A DNA stretch of 64,000 bases, taken from Noviluteimonas sp052115395 (GTDB lineage: Bacteria > Pseudomonadota > Gammaproteobacteria > Xanthomonadales > Xanthomonadaceae). The first letter of the stretch is position 1. Each line of letters starts with the position of its first letter. Position numbers and translations under genes: made by a program. Below, one piece after another: positions 38,215 through 46,599 of this stretch. Below the pieces are notes generated by a model. That model was not told where the DNA came from and did not search any database. It saw nothing but the letters and a program-made list of their open reading frames with translations. The stretch lies in the NCBI GenBank assembly GCA_052115395.1, contig JBFRGO010000002.1; one strand, written 5' to 3'.

Positions 38215-39621
38215 TCAGGGGCAACGGTCTGCGCGGAATTCGCAGAAGCGGTAGCGCATCTGCAAGCCCATCGAATGCCCGGTGTATTGGCCGAATTCGT
38301 TGAGGCGCTCGCTGTAGGCGGCCGTGGCGAGCAACTGCCAATGTCCGAACAGGCCCAGGCTCAGCGTCGCGTTGGCATCGGTCGCGCGCTTCCACCCATC
38401 GAAGGATTCGTCGCGCTGCACGCCCACCGCGGCCGACACCTGCAACGCGACTTCTTCGCCGAATGCGAAGTAGCCCGACACCACCGGTGCGAAGCGACGA
38501 TAGTCTTCCGGGCTGTAGTAGCCCGTCCCCGGGTTCGTCGAATAACCGAGCCACTGCGCCTGCAGGCCGACGTCGATCCACGCCGCCTCGCTGCGATACA
38601 CCGCGTGGCGCCAGTCGGCATCGATGCCACGGTGATTGTTGCCGTCGCTGAAAGCATCGGCGGCCAGCCGCGCGGTGATCGTGTCGCGCATCGTGGGCGT
38701 CGATGTGAGGTCGACGACGACGCCATTGCGCATCACGCCGTTGGACAGCGCGCGCGGCGAGTAGGCCACGCGATCGCGCTCGGCGGCGACGCCGTAGGTG
38801 AACGCGTCACTCGCACGATGGGTGAACGCGATGCGGCCGATCGTCGCGCCGTCGCTGGTGCCGTCGGCGAAGTCCAGTTCGGAGCGGCCGCCTCGCAGGT
38901 CGAGCGCGAAGTCCGACGACGGCGACAGACGCACGCCGGCGAACAGGCGGCGCTCGTCGATCGAATCGCCACCGCGCAAGGAAGCGAACGGGCTGCCTAC
39001 GGGCGATTCGTGCGTGCGATTCGTTGCGTCGAAAGAAAGCCGTACCGCATCGCTGACGCGCAGATTGGATTCCATCGTCGCCGTGCGGATTTCGATGTCG
39101 TCCGAATCCGAGTACACCGAAAGCGGCGCGCCCACGTAGGAATACAGCGGCAGGCGCACGGCCTTCGCGAGCGCGAGGGTGTCTTTCGAATCCGGTTGCA
39201 GGGCTTGCACGGTCGCCAATGCATCGAGCGCGCGCTCGGGGCGTTCGCCGATGCGTTCGGCCAGGGCCTGGGTCCACGCGATGCCGTACGCATCGGTCGG
39301 CGCCGCAGTCTCCACGGGCACGTTGCCGAGCGCGGCGACTTGCACCGGCGCCGTCGACGCTCGCGCCTGTTCGTACAAGGGCCTGTTGAGCGCGAGCGCG
39401 TCATTGCGGCGACCGGCCCAGGCCTGGATGCGTGCACGCAGCGCGCGCGCCTCCGCATCGTCCACGCCAGACGCATCCAACGCTTCGATGGCGCCGGCAT
39501 AGTCGCCCCGCCACGCGAGCCGCCGCACCGCATCCAGCGCGGAATCCTGCGCACTCGCGGGCAGCGCCGTCGCCAGCCCCAGTGCGAGCGCGATCGCGCT
39601 TGCGAGCCTCACTTGCGCCAT
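38215..39621 (-). CDS. YaiO-like outer-membrane beta-barrel protein
   Basis: The 468-residue product has a signal peptide (about 1-24, ending in Ala-Ser-Ala). An N-terminal helical TPR-like region (about 28-150; WRGDYAGAIEALD, LAERIGERPERALDAL) is followed by a C-terminal beta-barrel region (about 165-468) of alternating hydrophobic strands. It ends MGLQMRYRFCEFRADRCP, with two Cys near the end. The plan (TPR then YaiO-type barrel) occurs in exopolysaccharide export and poly-glycan systems. ATG 39621 lies inside the end of the glycosyltransferase gene (13-nt overlap). With that gene and the epimerase it suggests a glycan secretion module; the glycan is unknown. Confidence 0.82.
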   Translation of the reverse strand: MAQVRLASAIALALGLATALPASAQDSALDAVRRLAWRGDYAGAIEALDASGVDDAEARALRARIQAWAGRRNDALALNRPLYEQARASTAPVQVAALGNVPVETAAPTDAYGIAWTQALAERIGERPERALDALATVQALQPDSKDTLALAKAVRLPLYSYVGAPLSVYSDSDDIEIRTATMESNLRVSDAVRLSFDATNRTHESPVGSPFASLRGGDSIDERRLFAGVRLSPSSDFALDLRGGRSELDFADGTSDGATIGRIAFTHRASDAFTYGVAAERDRVAYSPRALSNGVMRNGVVVDLTSTPTMRDTITARLAADAFSDGNNHRGIDADWRHAVYRSEAAWIDVGLQAQWLGYSTNPGTGYYSPEDYRRFAPVVSGYFAFGEEVALQVSAAVGVQRDESFDGWKRATDANATLSLGLFGHWQLLATAAYSERLNEFGQYTGHSMGLQMRYRFCEFRADRCP

Positions 39622-40988
39622 TTTCGATTCCCCGTGATCCACAAGTCCGTCGCGAAGCGCGCCATCGTGACGGTGTCGGCGAGCATCAGGAAGTAGCGCA
39701 AGGGCGTGACCAGCACGCCCTTGGCCGCGATCTCCAGACGTTGTCCCTTGGCGACGATCGCGAGCACCGTCAGCGACACCACCATCTCGGCGATCACGGT
39801 CACCGCCAGCGGTTCCCACATCTGAAGCGCGAGCATGATGATCAGTGCGGCCGGAAAGCCGACCTTCTCGATCGAGCCCAGGAACAAGGCCCAACCGATC
39901 GGGCGTCCGTATTGTTTCGTCGTCTTGTCGCCGAAGGGCTGGCGGTACTGCTCCTTGATGACGCGCAGTTCTTCCACGCCCGATTCCCTGTCGCGCCGAC
40001 GCTTGCGCCAGGTCTTGAACACGCGGAAGGGCGTGCGCACCAGGCTGTCGAAGTAGAAGCAGCTTTGCAGGAAGGACGAGGACCACAGGTACACCTGCCG
40101 CGGAAGGCGCTGCACTTCCGGCTCCTCCGAACGCGCGAGCACATCCTGCAACTGGATGTTCCGATACCCCTCGTTGTTGAGCGCGAAGCCGATGAAGATG
40201 TCTTCGGAATTGGTGAGGTCGTCGCCGAACAGCGGCTCGTAACGGTCGAACAAATCGGCGATGTACTTGCGGCGATACGCCACCGCGCAGCCCACCGGAT
40301 TGGTGATGCTGCCGAAGAACACCATCTGGCCCTTGTAGACGAAGCGCTGCAGGAACAGGTACAGGCATTCGCGATACGAATTCGTGATCCACCACCACAG
40401 GCCGTGCAGGCGCCCGCGCCGGGCGTGCGGGTCGTCCCACGTCGGCGCGCCGTGCCAGCGCTGGAATTCGGGTGTCTGCGCGAGCGCATGCCGGTTCTTC
40501 GGCCGCATCGGCAGGATGTTGCCGCAGGCGCTGGCGATGCCCACGCCCTGGTAGAGCTCCTGCACGCAGCGTTCGATGTAGTTGGTCGATTCCAGGAACG
40601 TGTCGCCGTCGAGGATGAACTCCACGTCGCTGTCGAACTCGCGCGCCTGGCGCTTGATCGTCGGCGTCTTGCCGATCGAACTGGCGCGTTCGATGACGGT
40701 GAGGTCCAGCCCGGCTGCGGCGGCGTATTCGCGCGCGCGCGGCACCGTCGCGTCGCGGCCGCCGTCATCGACGAGGATGATGTGGCGCGGGCGCATCGTC
40801 TGCCGGGCGATCGAAGCCAGGCAATGGATGATGTTGTCTTCTTCCTTGAAGGCCGGGATGACGACGTCGACGACCGCGCCACGCCAGTCCTGCGCCGGCG
40901 TGGGGATCGTCTTGTCGGGCCCGCGCAGCAGCCCGACGATGCTAAGCAGCGCGTTCGGACTCAGTACGAACCAAGGCGCGGTAGCCAT
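39609..40988 (-). CDS. Membrane glycosyltransferase, family 2
   Basis: A processive-type GT2 of 459 residues. The catalytic domain (about 38-280) has VDVVIPAFKEEDNI, the VDDG nucleotide site, LDGDTFLE (DxD-like), EDIFIGF (catalytic Glu-Asp) and a late QRLPRQVYLWSSS similar to a QxxRW motif. Amphipathic and membrane helices cover about 355-440. This layout is like hyaluronan/cellulose-synthase relatives and ExoU/ExoM-like enzymes. ATG 40988 lies 47 bp inside the upstream epimerase gene. Donor and acceptor are unknown; the adjacent epimerase may make a UDP-sugar for it. Confidence 0.88.
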   Translation of the reverse strand: MATAPWFVLSPNALLSIVGLLRGPDKTIPTPAQDWRGAVVDVVIPAFKEEDNIIHCLASIARQTMRPRHIILVDDGGRDATVPRAREYAAAAGLDLTVIERASSIGKTPTIKRQAREFDSDVEFILDGDTFLESTNYIERCVQELYQGVGIASACGNILPMRPKNRHALAQTPEFQRWHGAPTWDDPHARRGRLHGLWWWITNSYRECLYLFLQRFVYKGQMVFFGSITNPVGCAVAYRRKYIADLFDRYEPLFGDDLTNSEDIFIGFALNNEGYRNIQLQDVLARSEEPEVQRLPRQVYLWSSSFLQSCFYFDSLVRTPFRVFKTWRKRRRDRESGVEELRVIKEQYRQPFGDKTTKQYGRPIGWALFLGSIEKVGFPAALIIMLALQMWEPLAVTVIAEMVVSLTVLAIVAKGQRLEIAAKGVLVTPLRYFLMLADTVTMARFATDLWITGNRKWRK

Positions 40989-41970
40989 CGCATCCCTCTT
41001 CCAGTTTGGCGCGTTCGATGGCGATCAAATCGTCGATCGTGCGTTCGAGCGTGTATTCGTGCTGGAACCCGGTCATCGCGCGCAGGCGCGACAGGCTCGG
41101 TCGCCGGCGGCGGATGTCTTCGAAATCCTCGCCGTAGGCTTCGCGCAAGGGCACGTGCTGGATGTGCGAACGGCTGCCCGCGCGCTCGATCACCAGTTGC
41201 GCTAGTTCCAGGATGCTGATTTCGCGGTCGTTGCCCACGTTGGCCAGCAAGGTATTGCGGCCCGCGAAGTTGGCGAGCGCGTCAAGCGCAACGACCGTAT
41301 CGCGCGCATCGCAGAATGACCGCGTCTGCGTGCCGCCGCCGAACACGGTGATCGGTTCGTTGCGCACGGCCTGCGCCACGAAACGCGGCACGACCATGCC
41401 GTAACGCCCGACCTGGCGCGGCCCCACGGTATTGAAGAAGCGCGCGATCACGGCCGGAATGCCGAAACGCTGTGCGTACGACAGACCCAGGGCTTCATCG
41501 GCGATCTTGCTGACCGAATAACCCCAGCGCGTGCCCGCACGCGTGCTGACCGACAGATCCTGGTCTTCGCACAGGATGTCTTCGTCGTTGTGGCCGTAGA
41601 CCTCGGAGCTGGAGGCCAGCACGACCTGCGGTTTCCAACCGCCCGAATGCGCGGCCCGCAACAGGCGTTCGCAACCGGCGATGTTGGTAGCCAGCACCTT
41701 GGTCGGCTCGGCGAGGACGCGATAAACGCCGACGACGGCCGCGAGGTGATACACGCGATCGGCCCAACCGACGACGCGTTCGAGCTTGTCCCACGTGAGG
41801 ATGTCGGCTTCGTCGAAGCGGAAGCGCGGGTTGTCTTCGTGCGCCGCGACATTGCCGCGCACCCCGGTCGACAGATCGTCGACCACATGGACCTGGTCGC
41901 CCCGCTGCAGATGGAGATCGACCAGGTGCGAGCCGATGAAGCCCGCCCCACCCGTGATGAGGATATGCAT
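40942..41970 (-). CDS. NAD-dependent sugar-nucleotide epimerase/dehydratase
   Basis: An extended SDR of 342 residues. It has the Rossmann loop TGGAGFIGS (7-15), an Asp at the end of strand 2 (VVDDLSTG; NAD preference), DADIL-type Asp contact, catalytic Ser-Ser in LASSSEVYG, the YSVSK Tyr/Lys pair, and RFFNTVGPRQ. The SSEVYG wording is close to UDP-glucuronate decarboxylase and UDP-glucose 4-epimerase relatives. ATG 41970 has GGAGGA 6-7 nt upstream. It heads a three-gene unit with the GT2 and the YaiO-like barrel. The nucleotide sugar is unassigned. Confidence 0.88.
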   Translation of the reverse strand: MHILITGGAGFIGSHLVDLHLQRGDQVHVVDDLSTGVRGNVAAHEDNPRFRFDEADILTWDKLERVVGWADRVYHLAAVVGVYRVLAEPTKVLATNIAGCERLLRAAHSGGWKPQVVLASSSEVYGHNDEDILCEDQDLSVSTRAGTRWGYSVSKIADEALGLSYAQRFGIPAVIARFFNTVGPRQVGRYGMVVPRFVAQAVRNEPITVFGGGTQTRSFCDARDTVVALDALANFAGRNTLLANVGNDREISILELAQLVIERAGSRSHIQHVPLREAYGEDFEDIRRRRPSLSRLRAMTGFQHEYTLERTIDDLIAIERAKLEEGCDGYRALVRTESERAA

Positions 41971-42094
41971 GCAAGTCCTCCCCCTGAAAGGACGTTGCGA
42001 CCGCTGTCTGTATGGCGCCCGAAGTGTGACCCCGTGCACGAAACATACGCATCAAATGTGCCAATCCGGCCACCAGCGGTCGGAAAGTCGCGGC

Positions 42095-42709
42095 TCAGGG
42101 GGTGCCGTGATGCTTGCCCTGCCACGGGCGATACCACGCGCGGATGCGCTGGATGTCGCCGTGCATGTCGTCGGTCAGCTCGAACATCGGGCCGATGCCG
42201 ATGATCCGGTCGGGGTAGTGGAAATACGCGGGGACCACGGGCACGTTCGCCCGCTTCGCGATTTTCCAGAAGCCCGGCTTCCAGCGTTCGACCGGTTTGC
42301 GCGTGCCTTCCGGCGCGAGGCCGAACCAGAACTTCCCGGCTTGGTCGATAAGTGACGCAGCCTGTTCGACCACGCCCTGCGCAGCGCTCCGGTTGACCGC
42401 GATGACGCCCAGGCGGCGGAGGATCGGCCCCATCGGCCACCAGAACAACTGGTGCTTCCCGAGGATGCGGATGTCCAGGCCGAGCGCGAGCTTGGCGGCG
42501 AACCCCCAGACCCCGTCCCAATTGGAGGAGTGCGGTGCGCCGATGAGGACCGCCTTGGGCACGTCCGGAAACGCGCCGACCATGCGCCAGCCGCCGAGAC
42601 GGAGCAGCGTGCGCCCGCACCAGCGCGTGAATCGATTGGGCTTCACCCGCGGCACGGACGGCGGCAACGCCAGCACGTGCCCGGGTGGCTCCGAATGAGG
42701 TGGCGACAT
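42095..42709 (-). CDS. PlsC-like lysophospholipid acyltransferase
   Basis: A 204-residue single-domain acyltransferase. The catalytic H-x4-D motif is in APHSSNWDGVW (near 58-64) and the phosphate-binding motif in APEGTRKPVERWKPGF (near 131-146). Family members acylate lysophosphatidate or related acceptors at the inner membrane. The protein has no obvious membrane helix beyond the N-terminal amphipathic part. ATG 42709 is taken, with AGGAACAAGGA upstream. It lies 17 bp behind arfB. A role in remodelling lipids or in ole-type lipid chemistry cannot be told. Confidence 0.88.
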   Translation of the reverse strand: MSPPHSEPPGHVLALPPSVPRVKPNRFTRWCGRTLLRLGGWRMVGAFPDVPKAVLIGAPHSSNWDGVWGFAAKLALGLDIRILGKHQLFWWPMGPILRRLGVIAVNRSAAQGVVEQAASLIDQAGKFWFGLAPEGTRKPVERWKPGFWKIAKRANVPVVPAYFHYPDRIIGIGPMFELTDDMHGDIQRIRAWYRPWQGKHHGTP

Positions 42710-42726
42710 TCCTTGTTCCTGCGCTG

Positions 42727-43152
42727 TCAGTCGTCCCAGGTGCGGCGCGCACCACGCGAGGACTTGATCGTACTGCGCCCGCGCTTGTCGTCCAGCCTCC
42801 GCTGTTTCGCGGCGCGGGACGGTTTGGTCGCCACGCGCTTCTTCGGCACGTGCAACCCGCTGGCGATGAAGGCCGCGAGCCGCTCGCGCGCGTCCTCGCG
42901 ATTGCGGTCCTGCGTGCGGAAACGCTGCGCGCTGAGGACCAGGACACCCTCGAGGGTCAGGCGGCGATCGCGCTTGGCGAGCAGGCGCGCGCGCAGCGGT
43001 TCGGGCAAGGAAGGCGAGTTGGCGATGTCGAACCGCAGTTCGACCGCGGTGGCGACCTTGTTGACGTTCTGCCCGCCCGGGCCCGACGAACGCACGAAGC
43101 GTTCGACGAGTTCTTCGTCTGGGAGTTCGAGACCGGGCGCGATTTCCAACAT
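42727..43152 (-). CDS. arfB: Alternative ribosome-rescue factor ArfB
   Basis: A peptidyl-tRNA hydrolase that frees ribosomes stalled without a stop codon. The 141-residue protein has the release-factor GGQ domain (SSGPGGQNVNKV near 22-33) and the basic C-terminal tail (KKRVATKPSRAAKQRRLDD) that enters the empty mRNA channel. Both hallmarks are present. ATG 43152 starts 12 bp behind the RluA-family gene on the same strand, giving a small translation/RNA-modification pair. Confidence 0.95.
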   Translation of the reverse strand: MLEIAPGLELPDEELVERFVRSSGPGGQNVNKVATAVELRFDIANSPSLPEPLRARLLAKRDRRLTLEGVLVLSAQRFRTQDRNREDARERLAAFIASGLHVPKKRVATKPSRAAKQRRLDDKRGRSTIKSSRGARRTWDD

Positions 43153-43164
43153 GCGGCGACTGTA

Positions 43165-43920
43165 TCAGGCGTCGGTGGCGTGGCCGAAGAGGGAAAGCGC
43201 CTTGGTGAATTCCGCGTCGAAGGGCGCGCGCACGTCGATGCGCGCACCCGTCGCGGGATGATCGAAGGCCAGCCGACGCGCGTGCAGCAGCATGCGGTGG
43301 ATGCCGAGCATGCGGAACGCGCGATTGTGCCGGCCATCGCCGTGGCTGGTGTCGCCGATCAGGTGATGCGAGACGTGCTTGAGGTGCCGGCGGATCTGCC
43401 GGAAACGACCCGTCAGCGGATGCGCGCGCAGCAGCGCATAGCGCGAGGTCGGGAAATGCGCGGAGGGAAATTCGAGTTCGCAGGTGGCGATGCGTTCGAA
43501 CGCGGTGGTCGCGGGTTTCTTCAGCGGCTTGCCGGGGCCGCCGTCCAGCGGATGGTCGATGGTGAAGCGCTCGTCGGTCGGCCAACCACGGCAGACGGCG
43601 ATGTAATCCTTCTCCACGTCGCGCGCCATGAGCGTCTTGCCGAGCGCGGACGCGGTGTCGCGATCGAAGGCGAGCAGCAGGCACCCGCTGGTCGCACGGT
43701 CGAGGCGATGGACCAGGAAGATGGGCTTGCCGAACTGCTCGCGCAGGCGATCGGCGGCGAAGTCGGTTTCGCCGCGGGCGAGCGCGGAGTCGTGGACCAT
43801 CAGGCCGGCGGGTTTGTCGACGACGGCGAGTTGGTCGTCGACGTAGATCGCCTGGAGTGCTCCCTCCCCTGCGAAGGCAGGGGAGGGCCGGGGAGGGGTT
43901 GCGTCATCGAGCGCGTTCAT
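43165..43920 (-). CDS. RluA-family pseudouridine synthase with repeat-encoded N-terminus
   Basis: Isomerises uridine in tRNA or rRNA; RluA/TruC-like. In 251 residues the active-site motif HRLDRATSG (catalytic Asp near residue 73) is intact, with IDHPLDGGPGKPL and the C-terminal GRFRQIRRHLKHVSHHLIGD. The enzyme domain starts at about residue 24 (IYVDDQLAVVDKPAG). Codons 6-20 (DATPPRPSPAFAGEG) are the translation of the 46-bp dispersed repeat at 43860-43905. ATG 43920 is upstream of the repeat and is the only plausible start. The family usually starts directly with the enzyme domain, so the repeat was absorbed into the gene. Target site is unknown. Confidence 0.9.
   Translation of the reverse strand: MNALDDATPPRPSPAFAGEGALQAIYVDDQLAVVDKPAGLMVHDSALARGETDFAADRLREQFGKPIFLVHRLDRATSGCLLLAFDRDTASALGKTLMARDVEKDYIAVCRGWPTDERFTIDHPLDGGPGKPLKKPATTAFERIATCELEFPSAHFPTSRYALLRAHPLTGRFRQIRRHLKHVSHHLIGDTSHGDGRHNRAFRMLGIHRMLLHARRLAFDHPATGARIDVRAPFDAEFTKALSLFGHATDA
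43860..43905 (+). repeat. 46-bp hairpin repeat, copy 1
   Basis: Contains an 11-bp perfect stem (CCCTCCCCTGC / GCAGGGGAGGG, 43862-43887) with a GAAG loop, then GGGGAGGGGTTGCGTC. It is an inverted copy of 44227-44272, with three mismatches in 46 bp. It lies inside the start of the RluA-family gene. Such elements are dispersed in Lysobacter and Xanthomonas genomes (recalled, not searched). Confidence 0.85.
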
Positions 43921-44158
43921 TGCACACCTTGAGAATCACACCAAGCACCCCGTCCCGGCATTGCAACAACTCGTTGTTCCAAAACCGCAAGACGCGATAA
44001 CCGTTGGTCTCCATGCGCCGTGTGCGCAGGGCGTCGTAATCGCGTTCTTCCGAATGCTGGCTGCCGAGGCGACGGCCGCGAAGGTGGCGCCACAGTTTTC
44101 GTTCGCAAAGGGTTGCGTTGTTGCGGAGTTTGCGCGCATTGATCCAGATGGGCTGCAT
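43904..44158 (-). pseudogene. DUF559 endonuclease-like remnant with internal deletion
   Basis: The frame encodes 84 residues; intact DUF559 (Vsr-like endonuclease fold) proteins have about 110-120. The N-terminus (KLRNNATLCERKLWRHLRGR) and C-terminus (GYRVLRFWNNELL then GVLGVIL) are well preserved. The middle, which normally reads FRRQ, then a VDF..C segment, then ELDG and carries the catalytic acidic residues, is missing between SQH and SEERDYDALR. The loss is in frame and about 30-36 residues long; a repeated Gln-His codon pair at both edges would explain it. The product can hardly be a nuclease. It lies between two inverted copies of a hairpin repeat and overlaps the rluA-like start by 17 bp. 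Confidence 0.8.
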
Positions 44159-44226
44159 TGCTGCAGCTTCGCGCTGCGGGGGTCGGTTGTCTGTCGGGGA
44201 ATGACTGAAGTGACGCGCTGAAGTCT

Positions 44227-44272
44227 GACGCGACCCCTCCCCAACCCTCCCCTGCCTTCGCAGGGGAGGGAG
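44227..44272 (-). repeat. 46-bp hairpin repeat, copy 2 (inverted relative to copy 1)
   Basis: It reads GACGCGACCCCTCCCC and then the same 11-bp stem with a CTTC loop. It abuts the stop codon of ubiB (44273-44275), so on the minus strand it would form the 3' hairpin of the ubiJ-ubiB mRNA. Together with copy 1 it brackets the DUF559 remnant as a 413-bp cassette (43860-44272). Confidence 0.85.
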
Positions 44273-45943
44273 CTATTTCCGTCGCGGCCAGGCGGCCAAC
44301 AACGCCCAGGCGCCGCCGAGCGCGGCGATCCACACCGCCGCAGGCACGCCCACGATGCGCGGGCCGCCGGCTTCCAGGCCGTACAGCACCGCGGCGACGA
44401 CCAGCAGACCGGTGCCGAGGATCGCGGAGATCGTGCGGCGTTGTGCGCCGCGGATCATCTGCGTGAGATCGCGCACGTCCTGCGAGCGCATCTGTAGCGA
44501 GTGTTGGCCCTGCACCTGCTGCGTCAGCCATGCGTGCAGCAGACGCGGCATTTCCGGCGCGCGCGTCACCATCTCGGGCAGGCGCTTGCGGAATTCGGCC
44601 ATCAGCTGTTGCGGGCTGTAGCGATCGACGAGGATTTTTTCGAGCACCGGGCGCGCGACGGCCCAGATGTCGATGGTCGGGTCGAGCTGGCGCCCGACGC
44701 CTTCGATGTTCAGCAGCGTCTTCTGCAGCAGGATCAACTGCGGTTGCAGGGTGAGTTCGTAACGCTGCGCGGTGCGGAACAACTTGAGCAGCACTTCGGC
44801 GAGCGAGATCTCCGACAAGGGCCGCGTGAAATACGGTTCGCACACGGCGCGCGCGGCGGCTTCGAGTTCGTCGATGCGGATGTGCGAGGGCATCCAGCCG
44901 GCCTGCACGTGCAATTCGGCGATACGGCGATAGTCGCGGTTGAAGATCGCCATGAAATTTTCCGCGAGGTAGTACTGATCCTCGCTGGACAGCTGGCCCA
45001 TGATGCCGAAGTCGAGCGCGATGAAACTCGGATCGCTCTTGCGGTGGGCATCGACCCAGATGTTGCCGGCGTGCGCGTCGGCGTGGAAGAAGTTGTCGCG
45101 GAAGACTTGCTGGTAGAACACGCGCACGCCCTTCGCGGCGAGGGCCTTGCGGTCGATGCCGGCGGCGTCGAGCGCGGCGATGTCGTCGCTCGGGATGCCG
45201 CGCACGCGTTCCATCGTCAGCGCGCGCTGCGCGGTGTGCGACCAGATCGGCTCGGGGACGTAGAGATCGTTCGATCCCAACCAGTTGCGACGCAGCACCG
45301 AGGCATTCGCCGCTTCGCGCTGCAGGTCGAGTTCGGCCGCCAGCGTGTTCTCGATCTCGGCGACGATTTCGCGCGGGCGAATCTTGTCGGCGGACGGATG
45401 CGTGCGGTCGACCAGCGCGGCGATCGACTTGAGCAGCGAGATGTCCGCGTTGATCTGCTTCTCGATGTCGGGCCGCAAGACCTTGACCACGACCTCGCGC
45501 GGCGGCGCATCGCCGACGGCGTGCAGCGTCGCCGGATGTACCTGCGCGATCGACGCCGACGCCAGCGGCGTGGTGTCGAAGCTCGCGAAGGCTACGTCGA
45601 TCTGGCGTCCAAGCGCTTGTTCGACCAGCGCGCGCGCCGTGTTGCCGTCGAAGGGCGCCACGCGATCCTGCAGCAGCGTGAGTTCTTCGGCGACGTCGGG
45701 CGGCACGAGGTCGCGTCGTGTCGAAAGGATCTGCCCGAACTTGACGAAGATCGGCCCCAGTTCCTGCAGCGCCAGGCGCAGGCGCGCGCCGCGCGATTGC
45801 GCGGCGATCTCGCGCGAGGCGCTCGGCACGAACGGCCGCATCAGGCGCAGCCAGCGTTCGGCCGGCGTGTCGTCGAGCAGATCGTCGAGCCGATAGCGCA
45901 GCAGCACGCGACCGATGCGCGCGGCGCGCAGGACCGGCGTCAT
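44273..45943 (-). CDS. ubiB: UbiB-family atypical kinase/ATPase for ubiquinone synthesis
   Basis: A 556-residue UbiB protein. Motifs are the KxGQ signature (GPIFVKFGQILSTRRDLVP, about 62-80), the Ala-rich loop ASASIAQVH that replaces the kinase P-loop, VVVKVLRP with the ATP-site Lys, the ExD motif (ENTLAAELDLQREAAN), HADAHAGNIWVD (catalytic Asp) and LDFGIMG. Two C-terminal membrane helices (about 505-550) anchor it in the inner membrane. It supports coenzyme Q assembly, perhaps by extracting or presenting lipid intermediates. ATG 45943 overlaps the ubiJ stop as ATGA. Confidence 0.94.
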   Translation of the reverse strand: MTPVLRAARIGRVLLRYRLDDLLDDTPAERWLRLMRPFVPSASREIAAQSRGARLRLALQELGPIFVKFGQILSTRRDLVPPDVAEELTLLQDRVAPFDGNTARALVEQALGRQIDVAFASFDTTPLASASIAQVHPATLHAVGDAPPREVVVKVLRPDIEKQINADISLLKSIAALVDRTHPSADKIRPREIVAEIENTLAAELDLQREAANASVLRRNWLGSNDLYVPEPIWSHTAQRALTMERVRGIPSDDIAALDAAGIDRKALAAKGVRVFYQQVFRDNFFHADAHAGNIWVDAHRKSDPSFIALDFGIMGQLSSEDQYYLAENFMAIFNRDYRRIAELHVQAGWMPSHIRIDELEAAARAVCEPYFTRPLSEISLAEVLLKLFRTAQRYELTLQPQLILLQKTLLNIEGVGRQLDPTIDIWAVARPVLEKILVDRYSPQQLMAEFRKRLPEMVTRAPEMPRLLHAWLTQQVQGQHSLQMRSQDVRDLTQMIRGAQRRTISAILGTGLLVVAAVLYGLEAGGPRIVGVPAAVWIAALGGAWALLAAWPRRK

Positions 45944-46590
45944 GCGAGCCCTCCGCGCTTTTGCAGGCGGTGCACGCGCGCCGCAAGGCGTTCGACGTCG
46001 TCGCGCAGGTTGTCGACATCGTCGAGGAAAGCGTGCAGCTCGGCCTTGGCGACGATGTCGCGCGACTCTTCCGTGAAATATTCGGCGGCGCTGCCGGCGA
46101 CGCTCTTGCCCGCGGCCTTCGCTTCGCGCAACGCGGCGGCGACGCCCTTGGCCACCTGCACGCCGAGGATTTCGCCGAACACGGCGACGAAGGGTTGCTG
46201 CCAATCCGGATCGAAGCGTTCGGCCATGCGCTGCAATCGGCGCGCGAGGTCCGCGTCGCCCGAGACGCGCACGCGACCGACGGGCGGTGCGTCGTCGCGC
46301 TTGAAGAACGGCAGTTGGGCCAGCAAGCCGCCGAGCGTGCCGCGCACGCCGAGGTCGGGTTCGCGCGCCGTGTCGGCCGGACCGACGACCAGGCGATCGC
46401 CTTCCACGCGTATCTCGGCCGCCAGCGCGGGCGATTCCACCGCCAGCTGGATGCGGCGGCCGTCCAGCGGCCCGAGCGCGGCACGCGTGTCGGGGTCGAG
46501 CGCAAGCGCGCGATTGAGCGCGGCTTGAAGCGCGCGCCCGGCATGCTGGCGCCAGTTGAAGGACGGGCCGTCGGTGGTCGAGGCGTTCAT
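45940..46590 (-). CDS. ubiJ: Ubiquinone biosynthesis accessory factor UbiJ (SCP2 domain)
   Basis: A 216-residue protein with an N-terminal SCP2 sterol/lipid-carrier domain (about 18-120; ALNRALALDPDTRAALGPLDGRRIQL, VSGDADLARRLQRM) and a C-terminal coiled coil (about 180-212). The coiled coil is the UbiK-interacting part; ubiK lies at 19857-20120. UbiJ binds hydrophobic CoQ intermediates in the cytosolic assembly complex. ATG 46590 begins 10 bp behind oleD on the same strand, so the ubi genes may be co-transcribed with the ole operon. Confidence 0.9.
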   Translation of the reverse strand: MNASTTDGPSFNWRQHAGRALQAALNRALALDPDTRAALGPLDGRRIQLAVESPALAAEIRVEGDRLVVGPADTAREPDLGVRGTLGGLLAQLPFFKRDDAPPVGRVRVSGDADLARRLQRMAERFDPDWQQPFVAVFGEILGVQVAKGVAAALREAKAAGKSVAGSAAEYFTEESRDIVAKAELHAFLDDVDNLRDDVERLAARVHRLQKRGGLA

Positions 46591-46599
46591 GCCCCGATT

